This document shows, one piece after another, positions 1-7,791 of a stretch of DNA of 64,000 nucleotides. The stretch's first letter is position 1. Each line of letters starts with the position of its first letter. The notes below the pieces were generated by a model, which was not told the origin of the DNA, did not search any database, and worked only from the letters and a program-made list of their open reading frames with translations. Both the position numbers and the translations under genes were made by a program. Source of the stretch: Anaerotruncus sp. MC2020 (GTDB taxonomy: Bacteria; Bacillota; Clostridia; Oscillospirales; Ruminococcaceae); assembly GCA_000701945.1 (NCBI GenBank), contig JNKE01000016.1:230488-294487 (forward strand). The letters are read 5' to 3'.

Positions 1-536
1 TATGCAAGAAGCTCATTCTCCGTCACCCCCACGTCTTCGGCGAAGTCAAAGCCGATTCAACTGCGGAGGTGCTGAAGAACTGGGACGCCATTAAAATGGA
101 CGAAAAGGGTCAGGAGACCTACACCGATACACTGAATCAGGTCGCCAAGTCTCTCCCGTCGCTCATGAGGGCGCAGAAGGTCGGTAAACGTGCAATGCGC
201 GCGGGTATGGACTTCCGAAGCGCCAAGGACGCTATGGCTTGTATAGACAGCGAAAAGGCGGAGCTCGAAAGAGCTGTTGCCGCAGGAGATACGCAGAATA
301 TTGACGAGGAAATGGGCGACCTGCTCTTCTCGTGCGTCAATGCCGCGCGTCACCTCGGTGTAAACGCCGAGCTCGCTCTCAAGGCTTCAACAGACAAGTT
401 TATCAAACGGTTCTCTGTAACAGAACAGCTGGTGAGTGCGGAGGGTCTCGATATGAAGGACCTACCTATCGAAAAACTCGATATTTACTGGGACAAGGCT
501 AAAAAAATTATTATGGAGGAACACTCAAATGACTAA
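1..536 (+). CDS. mazG: MazG nucleoside triphosphate pyrophosphohydrolase, C-terminal part (5' end outside window)
   Basis: The reading frame is open from base 3 and lacks its start, so this is the C-terminal portion (about 177 residues). MazG enzymes hydrolyse (d)NTPs to NMP plus pyrophosphate and clear aberrant nucleotides in the cytoplasm. Visible family signatures are an RHPHVFGEV stretch near the window edge, followed by VLKNWD, and a later EEMGDLLFSCVNAARHL helix typical of the second MazG domain, whose acidic residues bind Mg2+. The stop overlaps the start of the HU gene by 8 nt, so the two are translationally coupled. In Bacillus mazG (yabN) lies next to yabO, and here the yabO homologue follows after HU, supporting the assignment. 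Family call is firm; substrate preference is not visible. Confidence 0.92.
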   Translation, partial: CKKLILRHPHVFGEVKADSTAEVLKNWDAIKMDEKGQETYTDTLNQVAKSLPSLMRAQKVGKRAMRAGMDFRSAKDAMACIDSEKAELERAVAAGDTQNIDEEMGDLLFSCVNAARHLGVNAELALKASTDKFIKRFSVTEQLVSAEGLDMKDLPIEKLDIYWDKAKKIIMEEHSND

Positions 537-828
537 GACAGAACTCATCAATTCAATCGCTGATAAAGCAAACTGCACCAAGAAGGACGCCGGCGCTGCT
601 CTCGAGGCTACTCTCGCAGCTATCGAGGAAGCTCTCGTAAAGGGCGACAAGGTTGCTATCACAGGCTTCGGTACATTCGAGGTTCGCAAGAGAGGCAAGA
701 AGACCTGCATCAACCCCAGAACTAAGGAGAAGATGGTTTGCCCGCCCAGCAATGCACCCGCTTTCAAGGCAGGTAAGGGTCTCAAGGAGGCTGTCAACGC
801 TAAGAAGGCTTCCAAGAAGAAGAAGTAA
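529..828 (+). CDS. hup: HU family DNA-binding protein
   Basis: A 99-residue histone-like protein that bends and compacts DNA as a dimer. The N-terminal helices (MTKTELINSIADKA) and the GFGTFEVRKRGKKT...NPRT signature of the beta-arm are typical of HU. Unlike most HU proteins, it ends in a short lysine-rich tail (AKKASKKKK) that should add non-specific DNA affinity. A TGGAGGA ribosome-binding site lies inside the end of mazG. The gene sits between mazG and rqcP and is followed by a strong terminator hairpin, so it may be both cotranscribed with mazG and the last gene of most transcripts. Codon use is strongly biased, consistent with high expression. Confidence 0.96.
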   Translation: MTKTELINSIADKANCTKKDAGAALEATLAAIEEALVKGDKVAITGFGTFEVRKRGKKTCINPRTKEKMVCPPSNAPAFKAGKGLKEAVNAKKASKKKK

Positions 829-834
829 TAACAA

Positions 835-870
835 GGGGCGGAAAGGTATTCTTTCCGCCCCGTTTATTTA
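835..870 (+). terminator. Hairpin terminator or attenuator between hup and rqcP
   Basis: GGGGCGGAAAG is followed by a 5-nt loop and CTTTCCGCCCC, then GTTTATTT. The stem is 11 bp. It lies between hup and rqcP and only a few bases before the rqcP ribosome-binding site, so partial read-through is needed if rqcP has no promoter of its own. Confidence 0.75.
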
Positions 871-882
871 TGGAGGGATACA

Positions 883-1125
883 ATGAGACTCGACAAATAC
901 CTCAAGGTGACGCGCCTCATCAAGCGCCGCACCGTCGCGAATGAAGCCTGCGACGCCGAGAAGATAGTCGTCAACGGCAAGGCGGCGCGCGCGTCCTACG
1001 ACGTGAAGGTCGGCGACATCATCGAGATAAATATGGGCACAAAGCCGCTGAAGGTGAAGGTGCTCAGCGTCACCGAGCACGCCACCAAGGAAAACGCTGC
1101 GGACAACTATACGGTGGTAGAATAA
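883..1125 (+). CDS. rqcP: RqcP/YabO-type S4-domain ribosome quality-control protein
   Basis: An 80-residue protein consisting of a single S4 RNA-binding domain (MRLDKYLKVTRLIKRRTVA...VVNGKAARASYDVKVGDIIEI). This length and sequence match the YabO/HslR group. In Bacillus, RqcP binds stalled 50S subunits with peptidyl-tRNA and helps RqcH add C-terminal alanine tails. The start is set by TGGAGGG spaced 6 nt from ATG. Synteny with mazG agrees with Bacillus. It follows a hairpin that could attenuate its expression. The family assignment is firm; the function is taken from Bacillus homologues. Confidence 0.88.
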   Translation: MRLDKYLKVTRLIKRRTVANEACDAEKIVVNGKAARASYDVKVGDIIEINMGTKPLKVKVLSVTEHATKENAADNYTVVE

Positions 1126-1224
1126 GCCGTTATACAGGCATTTTGCGGACTGCGAAACGCCGCCCCTACATTTATAAAAATTGTCCGCGTAAGCGGACAC
1201 CGCAATTATTCACTATTCACTAAA

Positions 1225-1256
1225 AACAGCCCTGAGTAAAACTCAGGGCTGTTTTA
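1225..1256. terminator. Bidirectional terminator between rqcP and the SDR gene
   Basis: AACAGCCCTGAGT-aaa-ACTCAGGGCTGTT, with A-rich sequence on the left and TTTT on the right. It lies between two convergent genes and can terminate both. Confidence 0.85.
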
Positions 1257-2210
1257 TTACTTCGTGTTGTGTATATCCCAGCGGAAATTCGTCAGCTTCG
1301 ACGCCTTTGTGGTGTCGAGCATATTGTTGTACTCGAGCTTTGCAAGGTCGAGATAGCGGTAATTGGTCTTTTCCTCCTTGCCGCCTCCGAAAAGTCCCTT
1401 CAGCTTCGTCATAGCGCCGCCGCCCGACTTCTGCACAACAGTGCCGAGGTGGTGGTTCTCACGCATGAAGGTGATGATATCGGCAGCAGTAGTCAGCAGC
1501 TTGTCGCTGATGTTGTATATGCCTGCGTCCTTCATATCATCGGCGTTCTTTACGAAGCAGAGGATGAAGTCTACCAGATTGTGTACACAGCAGAGCTGGA
1601 ATCCGTACTGACCCTTGCCGTATACGAACTTTGAGCCGTCCTTGGGGTCGGTTATCTTCGCCACAAGGTTATCGGTGAAATTCAAGGTATAAACAGGAGC
1701 AACTCTCGTGATACAGCACATGACTTCCTTATGGTGCTGCATTTCGGATATGAGCGTCTTCTCCGAGTTATACTTGAGCATCGCATAATTGGTATTGGTC
1801 TTGATATCAGAATCCTCTCTGATAGGCTCGCGGGTCTTGGGGAACTCGTACACCTGATAAGTGCTCACCAGTACGACCTTGCGTACATTCTCCGTCATAG
1901 CATAGCGATAAATGAATTTATCGCACTGCTTGGCAATATCAAGCTCCTTATCGGTAACGATAGGTCCGAAATCGTTATCAACTGTGCAAGCGGCATGAAT
2001 CAGAACACTTATCTCGTATTTCTCAAAGATATCGGCGTAGCCATTCTTATCTGCCTGATTGACCTGTACAAAGGTGTAATTCAGTTTTCCCTCATTATAT
2101 GGGTTTGGCTCAACATCAGCACAAACCACGGCAAAGCCCTTCTTGAGCAGACCCGAGCAGATATGCTGACCGATGAGTCCGCAGCCGCCCGTTACAAGAA
2201 CTGTCTCCAT
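1257..2210 (-). CDS. NAD-dependent epimerase/dehydratase (extended SDR)
   Basis: A 317-residue extended short-chain dehydrogenase/reductase. The N-terminal Rossmann motif TGGCGLIG (about residues 7-14) binds NAD(P), and a YAMLK (YxxxK) catalytic pair follows a serine-bearing LVSTYQVY strand. These enzymes usually epimerise, reduce or dehydrate nucleotide sugars. It starts with METVLVTGG after an AGGAGGGT site and has its own promoter. An insertion with GGGAMTKLKGLFGGGKEEK near residues 265-285 is glycine/lysine-rich and not part of the usual fold. The substrate is unknown. It is not in an operon with the sugar-binding lipoprotein upstream. Confidence 0.82.
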   Translation of the reverse strand: METVLVTGGCGLIGQHICSGLLKKGFAVVCADVEPNPYNEGKLNYTFVQVNQADKNGYADIFEKYEISVLIHAACTVDNDFGPIVTDKELDIAKQCDKFIYRYAMTENVRKVVLVSTYQVYEFPKTREPIREDSDIKTNTNYAMLKYNSEKTLISEMQHHKEVMCCITRVAPVYTLNFTDNLVAKITDPKDGSKFVYGKGQYGFQLCCVHNLVDFILCFVKNADDMKDAGIYNISDKLLTTAADIITFMRENHHLGTVVQKSGGGAMTKLKGLFGGGKEEKTNYRYLDLAKLEYNNMLDTTKASKLTNFRWDIHNTK

Positions 2211-2255
2211 ACTTCATACCCTCCTTTCTGACAAACATACTGTTCTAACTTAATT

Positions 2256-2284
2256 ATTATAGCATATTTCTTGTTTGTTTGCAA
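2256..2284 (-). promoter_or_regulatory. Sigma-A-type promoter of the SDR gene
   Basis: Minus-strand TTGCAA, 17-nt spacer, TATAAT. It lies about 46 bp upstream of the ATG. Confidence 0.75.
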
Positions 2285-2362
2285 GTCATTTCCACAATGT
2301 TAGCAATATCTTACAAGTTTAATCCCCTATCCCCGCTGTTATTTTCCGAAGCTCATCAGCTG

Positions 2363-3766
2363 TTATTCGCTGATTATGGGATTCTCGTTGACCTCGTCGA
2401 TGTATGTCTGCAATGTAGCATATATCGCGTCATAGGTCTCGTTCCACGGTGTACCTCTTGCAGTATTGCGGAGGTTCTGGTCGAGAAGGTCGCCGCAGTC
2501 CTTCGATACGCCCGATGAGAGGTCGAAGAATGCATTCTCGTCTGCGAGCTCCTGCATCTCGTGCTGCATATCTACCATTTCCTGCGTCCAGCCGTAGTCC
2601 TCGCGGAACTGCTTGTCGGAAACAGCCTTGGTGTCCTCGTCCATAATGGAGAAGCGCTTGCAGTCGAGGTACTTCGCAACGCCCTCGGGGTTGCCGCCGT
2701 TCTTAACAAAGGTGTAAGCCTCCATGCCGACGGGTATGTAATACTCCTTGGACTCGGGGTCCTTGGGCATGGGAACGAAGAATGCGTCGTCGCCGTACTT
2801 GGCCTTCCACTGGTCGGGCGAGGTATAGAACTCGTACAGACCAACGGGATAGAAGAGCACCTTGCCCTCACCGACGAACTCGGGGTGAGCAGTCCAGCCG
2901 TAGTCGCCTACGCCGATAGCGATGCAGCCCGTCTGGTTGAGGTCGTACAGGAAGTTCTGCACGCGCTCCATAGCGGGGTCGCCGATATTGCTGACGAGCT
3001 TGCCGTCCTTGATGCCTACGGGAGGAACGCCTGTAGTGTTCATGAGTCCGAACTCGAACCACCAGCCGTCGATGCCGTAGTGCTGCTTGTCGACGTCAAC
3101 GAAGCTCTGGAGCATCGACTCGAACGATTTCCAGTCCCACTTGCCGTCGTAGTAGAGCTCGGCGGGGTCATCGAGACCAGCCTCCTCGATAGTTTTCTTG
3201 TTGTATGCGACGCCTACCTTGTCGCCTGTGGACTGCACGATAGCGAGGTAGTGCTTGCCGTTCCACAGCATACTGTCGTTCATGTCCTTGACGTCCTTCC
3301 ACAGCGGCTTGCTGAAGTCGATGTAGTCGTCAACGGAGGTGAACATACCTCTTACGGCGCCCTTCGGGAATGCGTCCATATCGCCTGCCCAGAAGAAGTC
3401 GATGCCCTCGCCGCTGCTTATCGACTCGGCGAGCTTCTCATAGCGGTTCTCCCATGTTACCTGATGGTACTCGATATTGCCGCCGTACTTCTCCTCGAAC
3501 ACAACGAGCTCTGTGGGCTTGTTCTTGCCCGAAGCGTCGGGGTTGATGTCCCATGTAGCCATCCACTTGATAGTCTTGTTCTCGAGCTCAACGTCCTCGA
3601 GGAGGTCGGTGTTTGAAGCCGCCTTATTGACCTCGTCTCTTACGCTCTGGTCTACGTCGACGTCAGCGTAGGGGTTGGACGATGAACCGCCGTCTCCGCA
3701 GGCAGTGAGCGAGAGGGTAGCTGCAACTGCCAGAAGAGCCGAGATAAATGCCTTAGTTTTCTTCAT
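2363..3766 (-). CDS. ABC transporter extracellular solute-binding lipoprotein
   Basis: A 467-residue family 1-type (sugar) solute-binding protein. The N-terminus MKKTK...LSLTAC is a lipoprotein signal with its lipobox cysteine at residue 23, so the mature protein is lipid-anchored outside the membrane. The start is chosen at the ATG preceded by AAGGAG; an upstream in-frame extension of 38 residues lacks a signal. Later segments (ERVQNFLYDLNQ, GEGKVLFYPVG, FVPMPKDPESKEYYIPVG) follow the SBP_bac_1 pattern for carbohydrate binding. No permease or ATPase gene is adjacent, so it is an orphan binding protein that must use a transporter encoded elsewhere. The ligand is not deducible. Confidence 0.88.
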   Translation of the reverse strand: MKKTKAFISALLAVAATLSLTACGDGGSSSNPYADVDVDQSVRDEVNKAASNTDLLEDVELENKTIKWMATWDINPDASGKNKPTELVVFEEKYGGNIEYHQVTWENRYEKLAESISSGEGIDFFWAGDMDAFPKGAVRGMFTSVDDYIDFSKPLWKDVKDMNDSMLWNGKHYLAIVQSTGDKVGVAYNKKTIEEAGLDDPAELYYDGKWDWKSFESMLQSFVDVDKQHYGIDGWWFEFGLMNTTGVPPVGIKDGKLVSNIGDPAMERVQNFLYDLNQTGCIAIGVGDYGWTAHPEFVGEGKVLFYPVGLYEFYTSPDQWKAKYGDDAFFVPMPKDPESKEYYIPVGMEAYTFVKNGGNPEGVAKYLDCKRFSIMDEDTKAVSDKQFREDYGWTQEMVDMQHEMQELADENAFFDLSSGVSKDCGDLLDQNLRNTARGTPWNETYDAIYATLQTYIDEVNENPIISE

Positions 3767-3769
3767 CTG

Positions 3770-3876
3770 TTTAACTCCTTTTCTGGATTTTTGCCCGCAG
3801 AGGCGGGCTGTCAGGTGTGTTCGTTTACGATACAGCGGTCTGCAAATGACCGCAATTATCCTATTATTAATGCTGC
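3770..3876 (-). promoter_or_regulatory. Structured 5' leader of the solute-binding protein gene
   Basis: Between the predicted start site near 3876 and the ribosome-binding site lie two hairpins: GCGGTC...GACCGC, and GCCCGC-ctc-GCGGGC close to the start codon. They could modulate translation; no known riboswitch is recognised. Confidence 0.35.
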
Positions 3877-3882
3877 ACATAT

Positions 3883-3912
3883 ATTATATCATTTTAAAAT
3901 ATGTACTGTCAA
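3883..3912 (-). promoter_or_regulatory. Sigma-A-type promoter of the solute-binding protein gene
   Basis: Minus-strand TTGACA, 18-nt spacer, TATAAT. Both hexamers are perfect. Confidence 0.8.
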
Positions 3913-3999
3913 TATCCAAAATCAATATAAATAATGCCATTTTATTGTGATATTGCTGTATTTTCGGGCGAAAGGTTTACAAAAGGGAAACAATATGCA

Positions 4000-4035
4000 A
4001 AAAATTGAGAATTGATGTACTGCTCAATTCTCAAT
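4000..4035 (-). terminator. Terminator of the ung-metF operon
   Basis: ATTGAGAATTGA and TCAATTCTCAAT arms around an 8-nt loop, followed on the minus strand by TTTTTT. It overlaps the last codons of the MetH activation-domain gene. Confidence 0.8.
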
Positions 4036-4708
4036 TCTTTCGTCCGCAGCCTCCGTTCGCGGAGAAGGCGCAGCGTCCGCGCATATTGCAGCTCTCACAG
4101 CCGCGCTTCAGCTCCGACTCGGGAGGAGCTGCCGATATACCTATTATCGCCGTCACCGACTTCGACGGCACGAGCAGCGAGCTCTCCGTGACCGTCAGTC
4201 CTATGCGCCTTTGCGCGTTCAGAGCAAGCAGCAGGTCGCGCTGGAGCGCGATAGGCAGGTCGCCGTATCCAGGGCTGAACCTCCACGTCCTGAACGGCGC
4301 GTCCACCTCGGAGAATATCTCCTCCTCGGCGCGGTCGCAGACCTGCTCGACCGCCGCGCTGCACAGGCAGTCCACGGCGAGAGCCGCCGCCATGTCGGTC
4401 ACGGCGGTCTGGCGTATGAGCTTGTCAGCCTCCGCGGAGACAGTCGCCGCGAGCAGCACTGCCCGCTCGCAGCCCGCAAGGTGGCGGCGTATGTCCCCGC
4501 CCGTGAGCAGGGCGTTCACGCCCGAGATGCGAACTCCGCCGTCCTCGAAGCTGACTGCCGCCTCGCGGTAGACGTATGCGGGGCGGAGCTTCCCGCGGAC
4601 TATGGGCTCGTACTTGTCCAGCAAAGCCTGCACGTTCCCGTCAGGCTCGCCCTTCACGCCCATATATCGCGCCGCTTCCGCCTTCGATAGGGAGCCGAGC
4701 GTCATCAT
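4031..4708 (-). CDS. Vitamin B12-dependent methionine synthase activation-domain protein
   Basis: A 225-residue protein made largely of the MetH activation (AdoMet-binding) domain. The diagnostic stretch RFSPGYGDLPIALQRDLL...QRRIGLTVTESSLLVPSKS is clearly visible around residues 140-180; in MetH this region binds S-adenosylmethionine for reductive reactivation of cob(II)alamin. In many Clostridia the domain is a separate gene next to metF, as here. The C-terminus carries a cysteine-rich tail (CESCNMRGRCAF...GGC). Its start overlaps the metF stop by 4 nt (ATGA), so the two are translationally coupled. It should act in the methionine/folate one-carbon cycle with a MetH encoded elsewhere. Confidence 0.87.
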   Translation of the reverse strand: MMTLGSLSKAEAARYMGVKGEPDGNVQALLDKYEPIVRGKLRPAYVYREAAVSFEDGGVRISGVNALLTGGDIRRHLAGCERAVLLAATVSAEADKLIRQTAVTDMAAALAVDCLCSAAVEQVCDRAEEEIFSEVDAPFRTWRFSPGYGDLPIALQRDLLLALNAQRRIGLTVTESSLLVPSKSVTAIIGISAAPPESELKRGCESCNMRGRCAFSANGGCGRKN

Positions 4709-5565
4709 GCCTCGATGATGCCGCTGACGGCTTCGCTGATTTTCCGCGCTACATAGGCGTTGTTCATCGTGTAGAGGTGTATGCCGTCAACTCCGCTCGC
4801 CGCGAGGTCGACTATCTGATTTATCGCGTAGGCTATGCCCGCATCGCGCAGAGCCTCGGGCTGGTGCTCGTAGCGCTGCATTATCTTGACGAATTTGCGC
4901 GGCAGAGATGCGCCGCAGGTCGTGACCATGCGCTCTATCTGGTTCTTGTTCACGACGGGCATGATTCCCGCCTCTATCGGCACGTTTATGCCCTTTGCAG
5001 CAGCCTTGTCACGGAAGTCGTAGAAGCTGTCGTTGTCGAAAAAGAGCTGCGTGATGAGGTGGTCTGCGCCCGCCTCGACCTTAATCTTGAGGTTGTCGAT
5101 GTCCTCGTCGAGCGTCTCCGCATCGGGGTGGCACTCGGGATAGCACGCTCCCGCGATGTCGAAGTCGCCCTTGCCGCGGAGGTAGGTGATGAGGTCGCTC
5201 GCGTGCTCGAAGTCCTTGACAGGCGGGATATCGGGATTTATGTCGCCTCGGAGCGCGAGGATGTTCTCTATCCCGCGAGCCTGAGCCTCCGCGAGGGTGG
5301 AGTCTATCTCCGCACGCGTGAAGTTGATGCACGGCAGGTGCAGCACTGGTATCAGCCCGCTCTCCTTTATCCTCGACGCGATATCGAGCGCAAAGAAGCT
5401 GTTGCCGCTGCCGCCCGCGCCGAACGTCACGCTGATGAAGTCGGGCTTCAAGCCGCTCAGCTCGTCGAGGGTCTGGTATATGACGTCAACGGTGCTCGTT
5501 TTCTTCGGCGGGAAGACCTCGAACGAGAAAACCGTCTTTTCCTTGAATAATTCTCTTACCTTCAT
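4705..5565 (-). CDS. metF: 5,10-methylenetetrahydrofolate reductase
   Basis: A 286-residue FAD-dependent TIM-barrel enzyme that reduces 5,10-methylene-THF to 5-methyl-THF for methionine synthesis. Family marks are FSFEVFPPKK at the N-terminus, DFISVTFGAGGS, NILALRGD, and DHLITQLFFDND. Length and motif order are normal for MetF. It lies 11 bp downstream of ung and overlaps the MetH activation-domain gene by 4 nt, which makes a methionine-cycle pair. Confidence 0.95.
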   Translation of the reverse strand: MKVRELFKEKTVFSFEVFPPKKTSTVDVIYQTLDELSGLKPDFISVTFGAGGSGNSFFALDIASRIKESGLIPVLHLPCINFTRAEIDSTLAEAQARGIENILALRGDINPDIPPVKDFEHASDLITYLRGKGDFDIAGACYPECHPDAETLDEDIDNLKIKVEAGADHLITQLFFDNDSFYDFRDKAAAKGINVPIEAGIMPVVNKNQIERMVTTCGASLPRKFVKIMQRYEHQPEALRDAGIAYAINQIVDLAASGVDGIHLYTMNNAYVARKISEAVSGIIEA

Positions 5566-5576
5566 GTTTTATCCTT

Positions 5577-6248
5577 TCAGTCTATCGACCAGTCAATCTC
5601 CTCCATGCCCTTGCTGCGGAGGAATGCGTTCGCCTGCGAGAAGTGTCTGCACCCGAAGAAGCCGTTATACGCGGACAGCGGGCTCGGGTGGGCGGCGCGG
5701 AGTATCAGGTGGTTCGGGTTCGTGATGAACTGCTGCTTTGCCTTGGCGTCGCTGCCCCACAGCATGAACACCATTGGCTTCTCGCGGCGGTTGAGGAGCT
5801 CTATCACGTCCGTGGTGAACTGCTCCCAGCCCATGCCGCGATGACTGCGAGGCTGGTTCGCACGCACTGTCAGCACGGAGTTGAGCAGCAGCACGCCGTT
5901 CTGCGCCCATTTTGTGAGCTCGCCGTGCTTGCCTGTGTTGTCCACGCCGACGTCCTCGCGTATCTCCTTGAAGATGTTGACCAGCGACGGCGGCGGAGCT
6001 ACACCCTTGCGCACGGAGAAGCTCAGCCCGTGAGCCTGTCCCTCGCCGTGGTAAGGGTCCTGCCCGATGATGACGCACTTTACGTCCTCGTATGACGTCA
6101 TTTTCAGCGCGTTGAATATGTCGTACATTCCCGGGAATATGCGCTGCGTTCTGTACTCGTTCACAAGGAATTTCCGCAGTCTGAGGTAGTATTCCTTCGT
6201 GAACTCGTCCTTCAGCAGTTCGTCCCAGTCGTTTCCGAAATCAACCAT
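5577..6248 (-). CDS. ung: Uracil-DNA glycosylase (family 1)
   Basis: A 223-residue enzyme that removes uracil from DNA in base-excision repair. The water-activating loop GQDPYHG and the HPSPLSA motif with its DNA-intercalating loop are both present, as is LLLNSVLTV for uracil recognition. The start is the ATG spaced 5 nt from AGGAGG; an upstream in-frame extension of 17 residues overlaps the end of the preceding gene's spacer and is rejected. It is the second gene of the operon that continues into metF, with no functional link expected. Confidence 0.96.
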   Translation of the reverse strand: MVDFGNDWDELLKDEFTKEYYLRLRKFLVNEYRTQRIFPGMYDIFNALKMTSYEDVKCVIIGQDPYHGEGQAHGLSFSVRKGVAPPPSLVNIFKEIREDVGVDNTGKHGELTKWAQNGVLLLNSVLTVRANQPRSHRGMGWEQFTTDVIELLNRREKPMVFMLWGSDAKAKQQFITNPNHLILRAAHPSPLSAYNGFFGCRHFSQANAFLRSKGMEEIDWSID

Positions 6249-6295
6249 GTTTTCCTCCTGTAGAAAAATATGGGACGGCAGCGCCGCCCCACATT

Positions 6296-6805
6296 TCAAT
6301 TGTTATATACCGTATCCTCGTAATACTTGAACTTCACAAGCGTGTTGCGCTTGTATGTAAGCGAGCCCTGCTGATTGAACGGTATCTTGTCATATGCCTC
6401 GCGTGAGCACTCTATTTTCAGCTTCTGACCCTTGCGCGTCACGAAAACGAGCTCGTAATACTCGTCGAGCAGCTTCTGCTGACCCGTGCTCTCGATGACT
6501 CTGAGTCTGTCGTCGGACTTGCGTACAAGCGTCGCCATTTCGACTATCGGCTCGGAGGTCTTTTTCTGGTTTGTCTCCTCAGCGGCAGCAGGTCGGCGCG
6601 AATAGCGTCCCTCGCGCGTCGGAGCGGGTCCGCCGCCCTGACCGCCGTTCTCCTCGAGGAAGAAGTTCATGAAGCGCATGAACGGGCTCTTTCCGCCGAA
6701 AAGGAGAATGACGAGAACGAGGATGACTGCTATCGCTCCGAGCGTGATGAGCAGGTTGCGCATCTGCGGTGTGACAGCGAGGATCGTTCCTATCTTGGTT
6801 GTCAT
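6296..6805 (-). CDS. DUF2500-like membrane-anchored protein
   Basis: A 169-residue protein with one transmembrane segment (about residues 16-38, LLITLGAIAVILVLVILLFGG) and a low-complexity Gly/Pro/Arg stretch. A C-terminal beta domain follows (VEMATLVRKSDDRL...YYELVFVTRKGQKLKIECSREAYDKI...GSLTYKRN). The domain resembles DUF2500, whose function is not known. It is the first gene of the ung-metF operon and is driven by a promoter divergent from the TtcA-like gene. Confidence 0.7.
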   Translation of the reverse strand: MTTKIGTILAVTPQMRNLLITLGAIAVILVLVILLFGGKSPFMRFMNFFLEENGGQGGGPAPTREGRYSRRPAAAEETNQKKTSEPIVEMATLVRKSDDRLRVIESTGQQKLLDEYYELVFVTRKGQKLKIECSREAYDKIPFNQQGSLTYKRNTLVKFKYYEDTVYNN

Positions 6806-6860
6806 ATGTTGCTTCCTTTCAGTTCAGGCAGGCGTATCCTGCCATAATATGCTAACTTAT

Positions 6861-6889
6861 ATTATATAACATTTATTCGGTTTTTGCAA
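6861..6889 (-). promoter_or_regulatory. Promoter of the DUF2500-ung-metF operon
   Basis: Minus-strand TTGCAA, 17-nt spacer, TATAAT. It is back-to-back with the plus-strand promoter at 6897-6925, 7 bp apart. Confidence 0.78.
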
Positions 6890-6896
6890 GATATAT

Positions 6897-6925
6897 TTGC
6901 AAATTTCTTGAATTTGCGGTATAAT
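6897..6925 (+). promoter_or_regulatory. Promoter of the TtcA-like gene
   Basis: TTGCAA, 17-nt spacer, TATAAT. Confidence 0.78.
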
Positions 6926-6968
6926 TTTACTAAGAAAGTCAACATTTTACCCCTCGGAGGCAAAAAAT

Positions 6969-7688
6969 ATGCAGAAAATTCTCGGACATATGCGCAAGGC
7001 AATACAGCAGTACCGCATGATATCGGACGGCGACTGCATTGCTGTCGGCGTGTCGGGCGGCAAGGACAGCGTTGCTCTCCTCGTCGGACTCGCCCGCCTG
7101 CGGAGCTTCATCGGCATAGACTATCAGGTCACGGCTCTGACCATTGACCCCGCATTCGGCGGTCAGGCGACCGATTTTTCGCCCGTTACCGAGCTCTGCC
7201 GCTCTCTCGGTGCCGAGCACGTCATTGTCCCGACACAGATAGGCGAGATAGTGTTTGACGTCCGCAGGGAGCCGAATCCGTGCAGTCTGTGCTCGCGTAT
7301 GCGCCGCGGAGCCCTGACCAACGCGGCGGCGGAGCTCGGGTGCAACAAGATAGCTCTCGGGCACAACTACGACGACACGGTCGAGACCTTCCTCATGAAC
7401 CTGTTCACGGAGGGGCGTATCGGGTGCTACTCGCCAGTGACCATGCTCGAGGACAGGGATATCGCGGTGATACGCCCCCTCGTGCTGACCGAGGAGCGCG
7501 AGATACGGCGCGCAGTCAAGCGGAACGGTCTTCCCGTGGTGAAGTCAGCCTGTCCCGCGGACGGCCACACCAACCGCGAGCGGACGAAGTCCCTGCTCGC
7601 ACAGCTCGAGCGGGACGACCACGGTCTGAAAGACAGGCTGTTCGGGGCTATGGTGCGCGGTGACGTCGACGGCTGGGGGATAAAATAG
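6969..7688 (+). CDS. TtcA-family PP-loop tRNA thiolase
   Basis: A 239-residue ATP pyrophosphatase of the TtcA/TilS fold. The PP-loop SGGKDS is at residues 29-34, a CSLC pair at residues 105-108 is where TtcA-type enzymes bind the Fe-S cluster, and GHNYDDTVETFLMNL closes the adenylation site. TtcA proteins thiolate cytidine-32 of tRNA; Firmicute homologues are often annotated this way without proof of the position modified. A GGAGG site lies 8 nt before the ATG. It is monocistronic, between a divergent promoter and a strong terminator. Confidence 0.82.
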   Translation: MQKILGHMRKAIQQYRMISDGDCIAVGVSGGKDSVALLVGLARLRSFIGIDYQVTALTIDPAFGGQATDFSPVTELCRSLGAEHVIVPTQIGEIVFDVRREPNPCSLCSRMRRGALTNAAAELGCNKIALGHNYDDTVETFLMNLFTEGRIGCYSPVTMLEDRDIAVIRPLVLTEEREIRRAVKRNGLPVVKSACPADGHTNRERTKSLLAQLERDDHGLKDRLFGAMVRGDVDGWGIK

Positions 7689-7732
7689 GATAGAAACAGT
7701 GTGCGGACGAAATCCACACCTGCAAATACGCA

Positions 7733-7765
7733 AAAAAAGGCTCCCTTTCGGGAGCCTTTGATTAT
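7733..7765. terminator. Bidirectional terminator between the TtcA-like gene and scaE
   Basis: AGGCTCCC-tttc-GGGAGCCT flanked by seven A on the left (T-run for the minus strand) and TTTGATTATT on the right. Confidence 0.88.
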
Positions 7766-7791
7766 TCCTTAGGAATGACGACTAATTTAAA

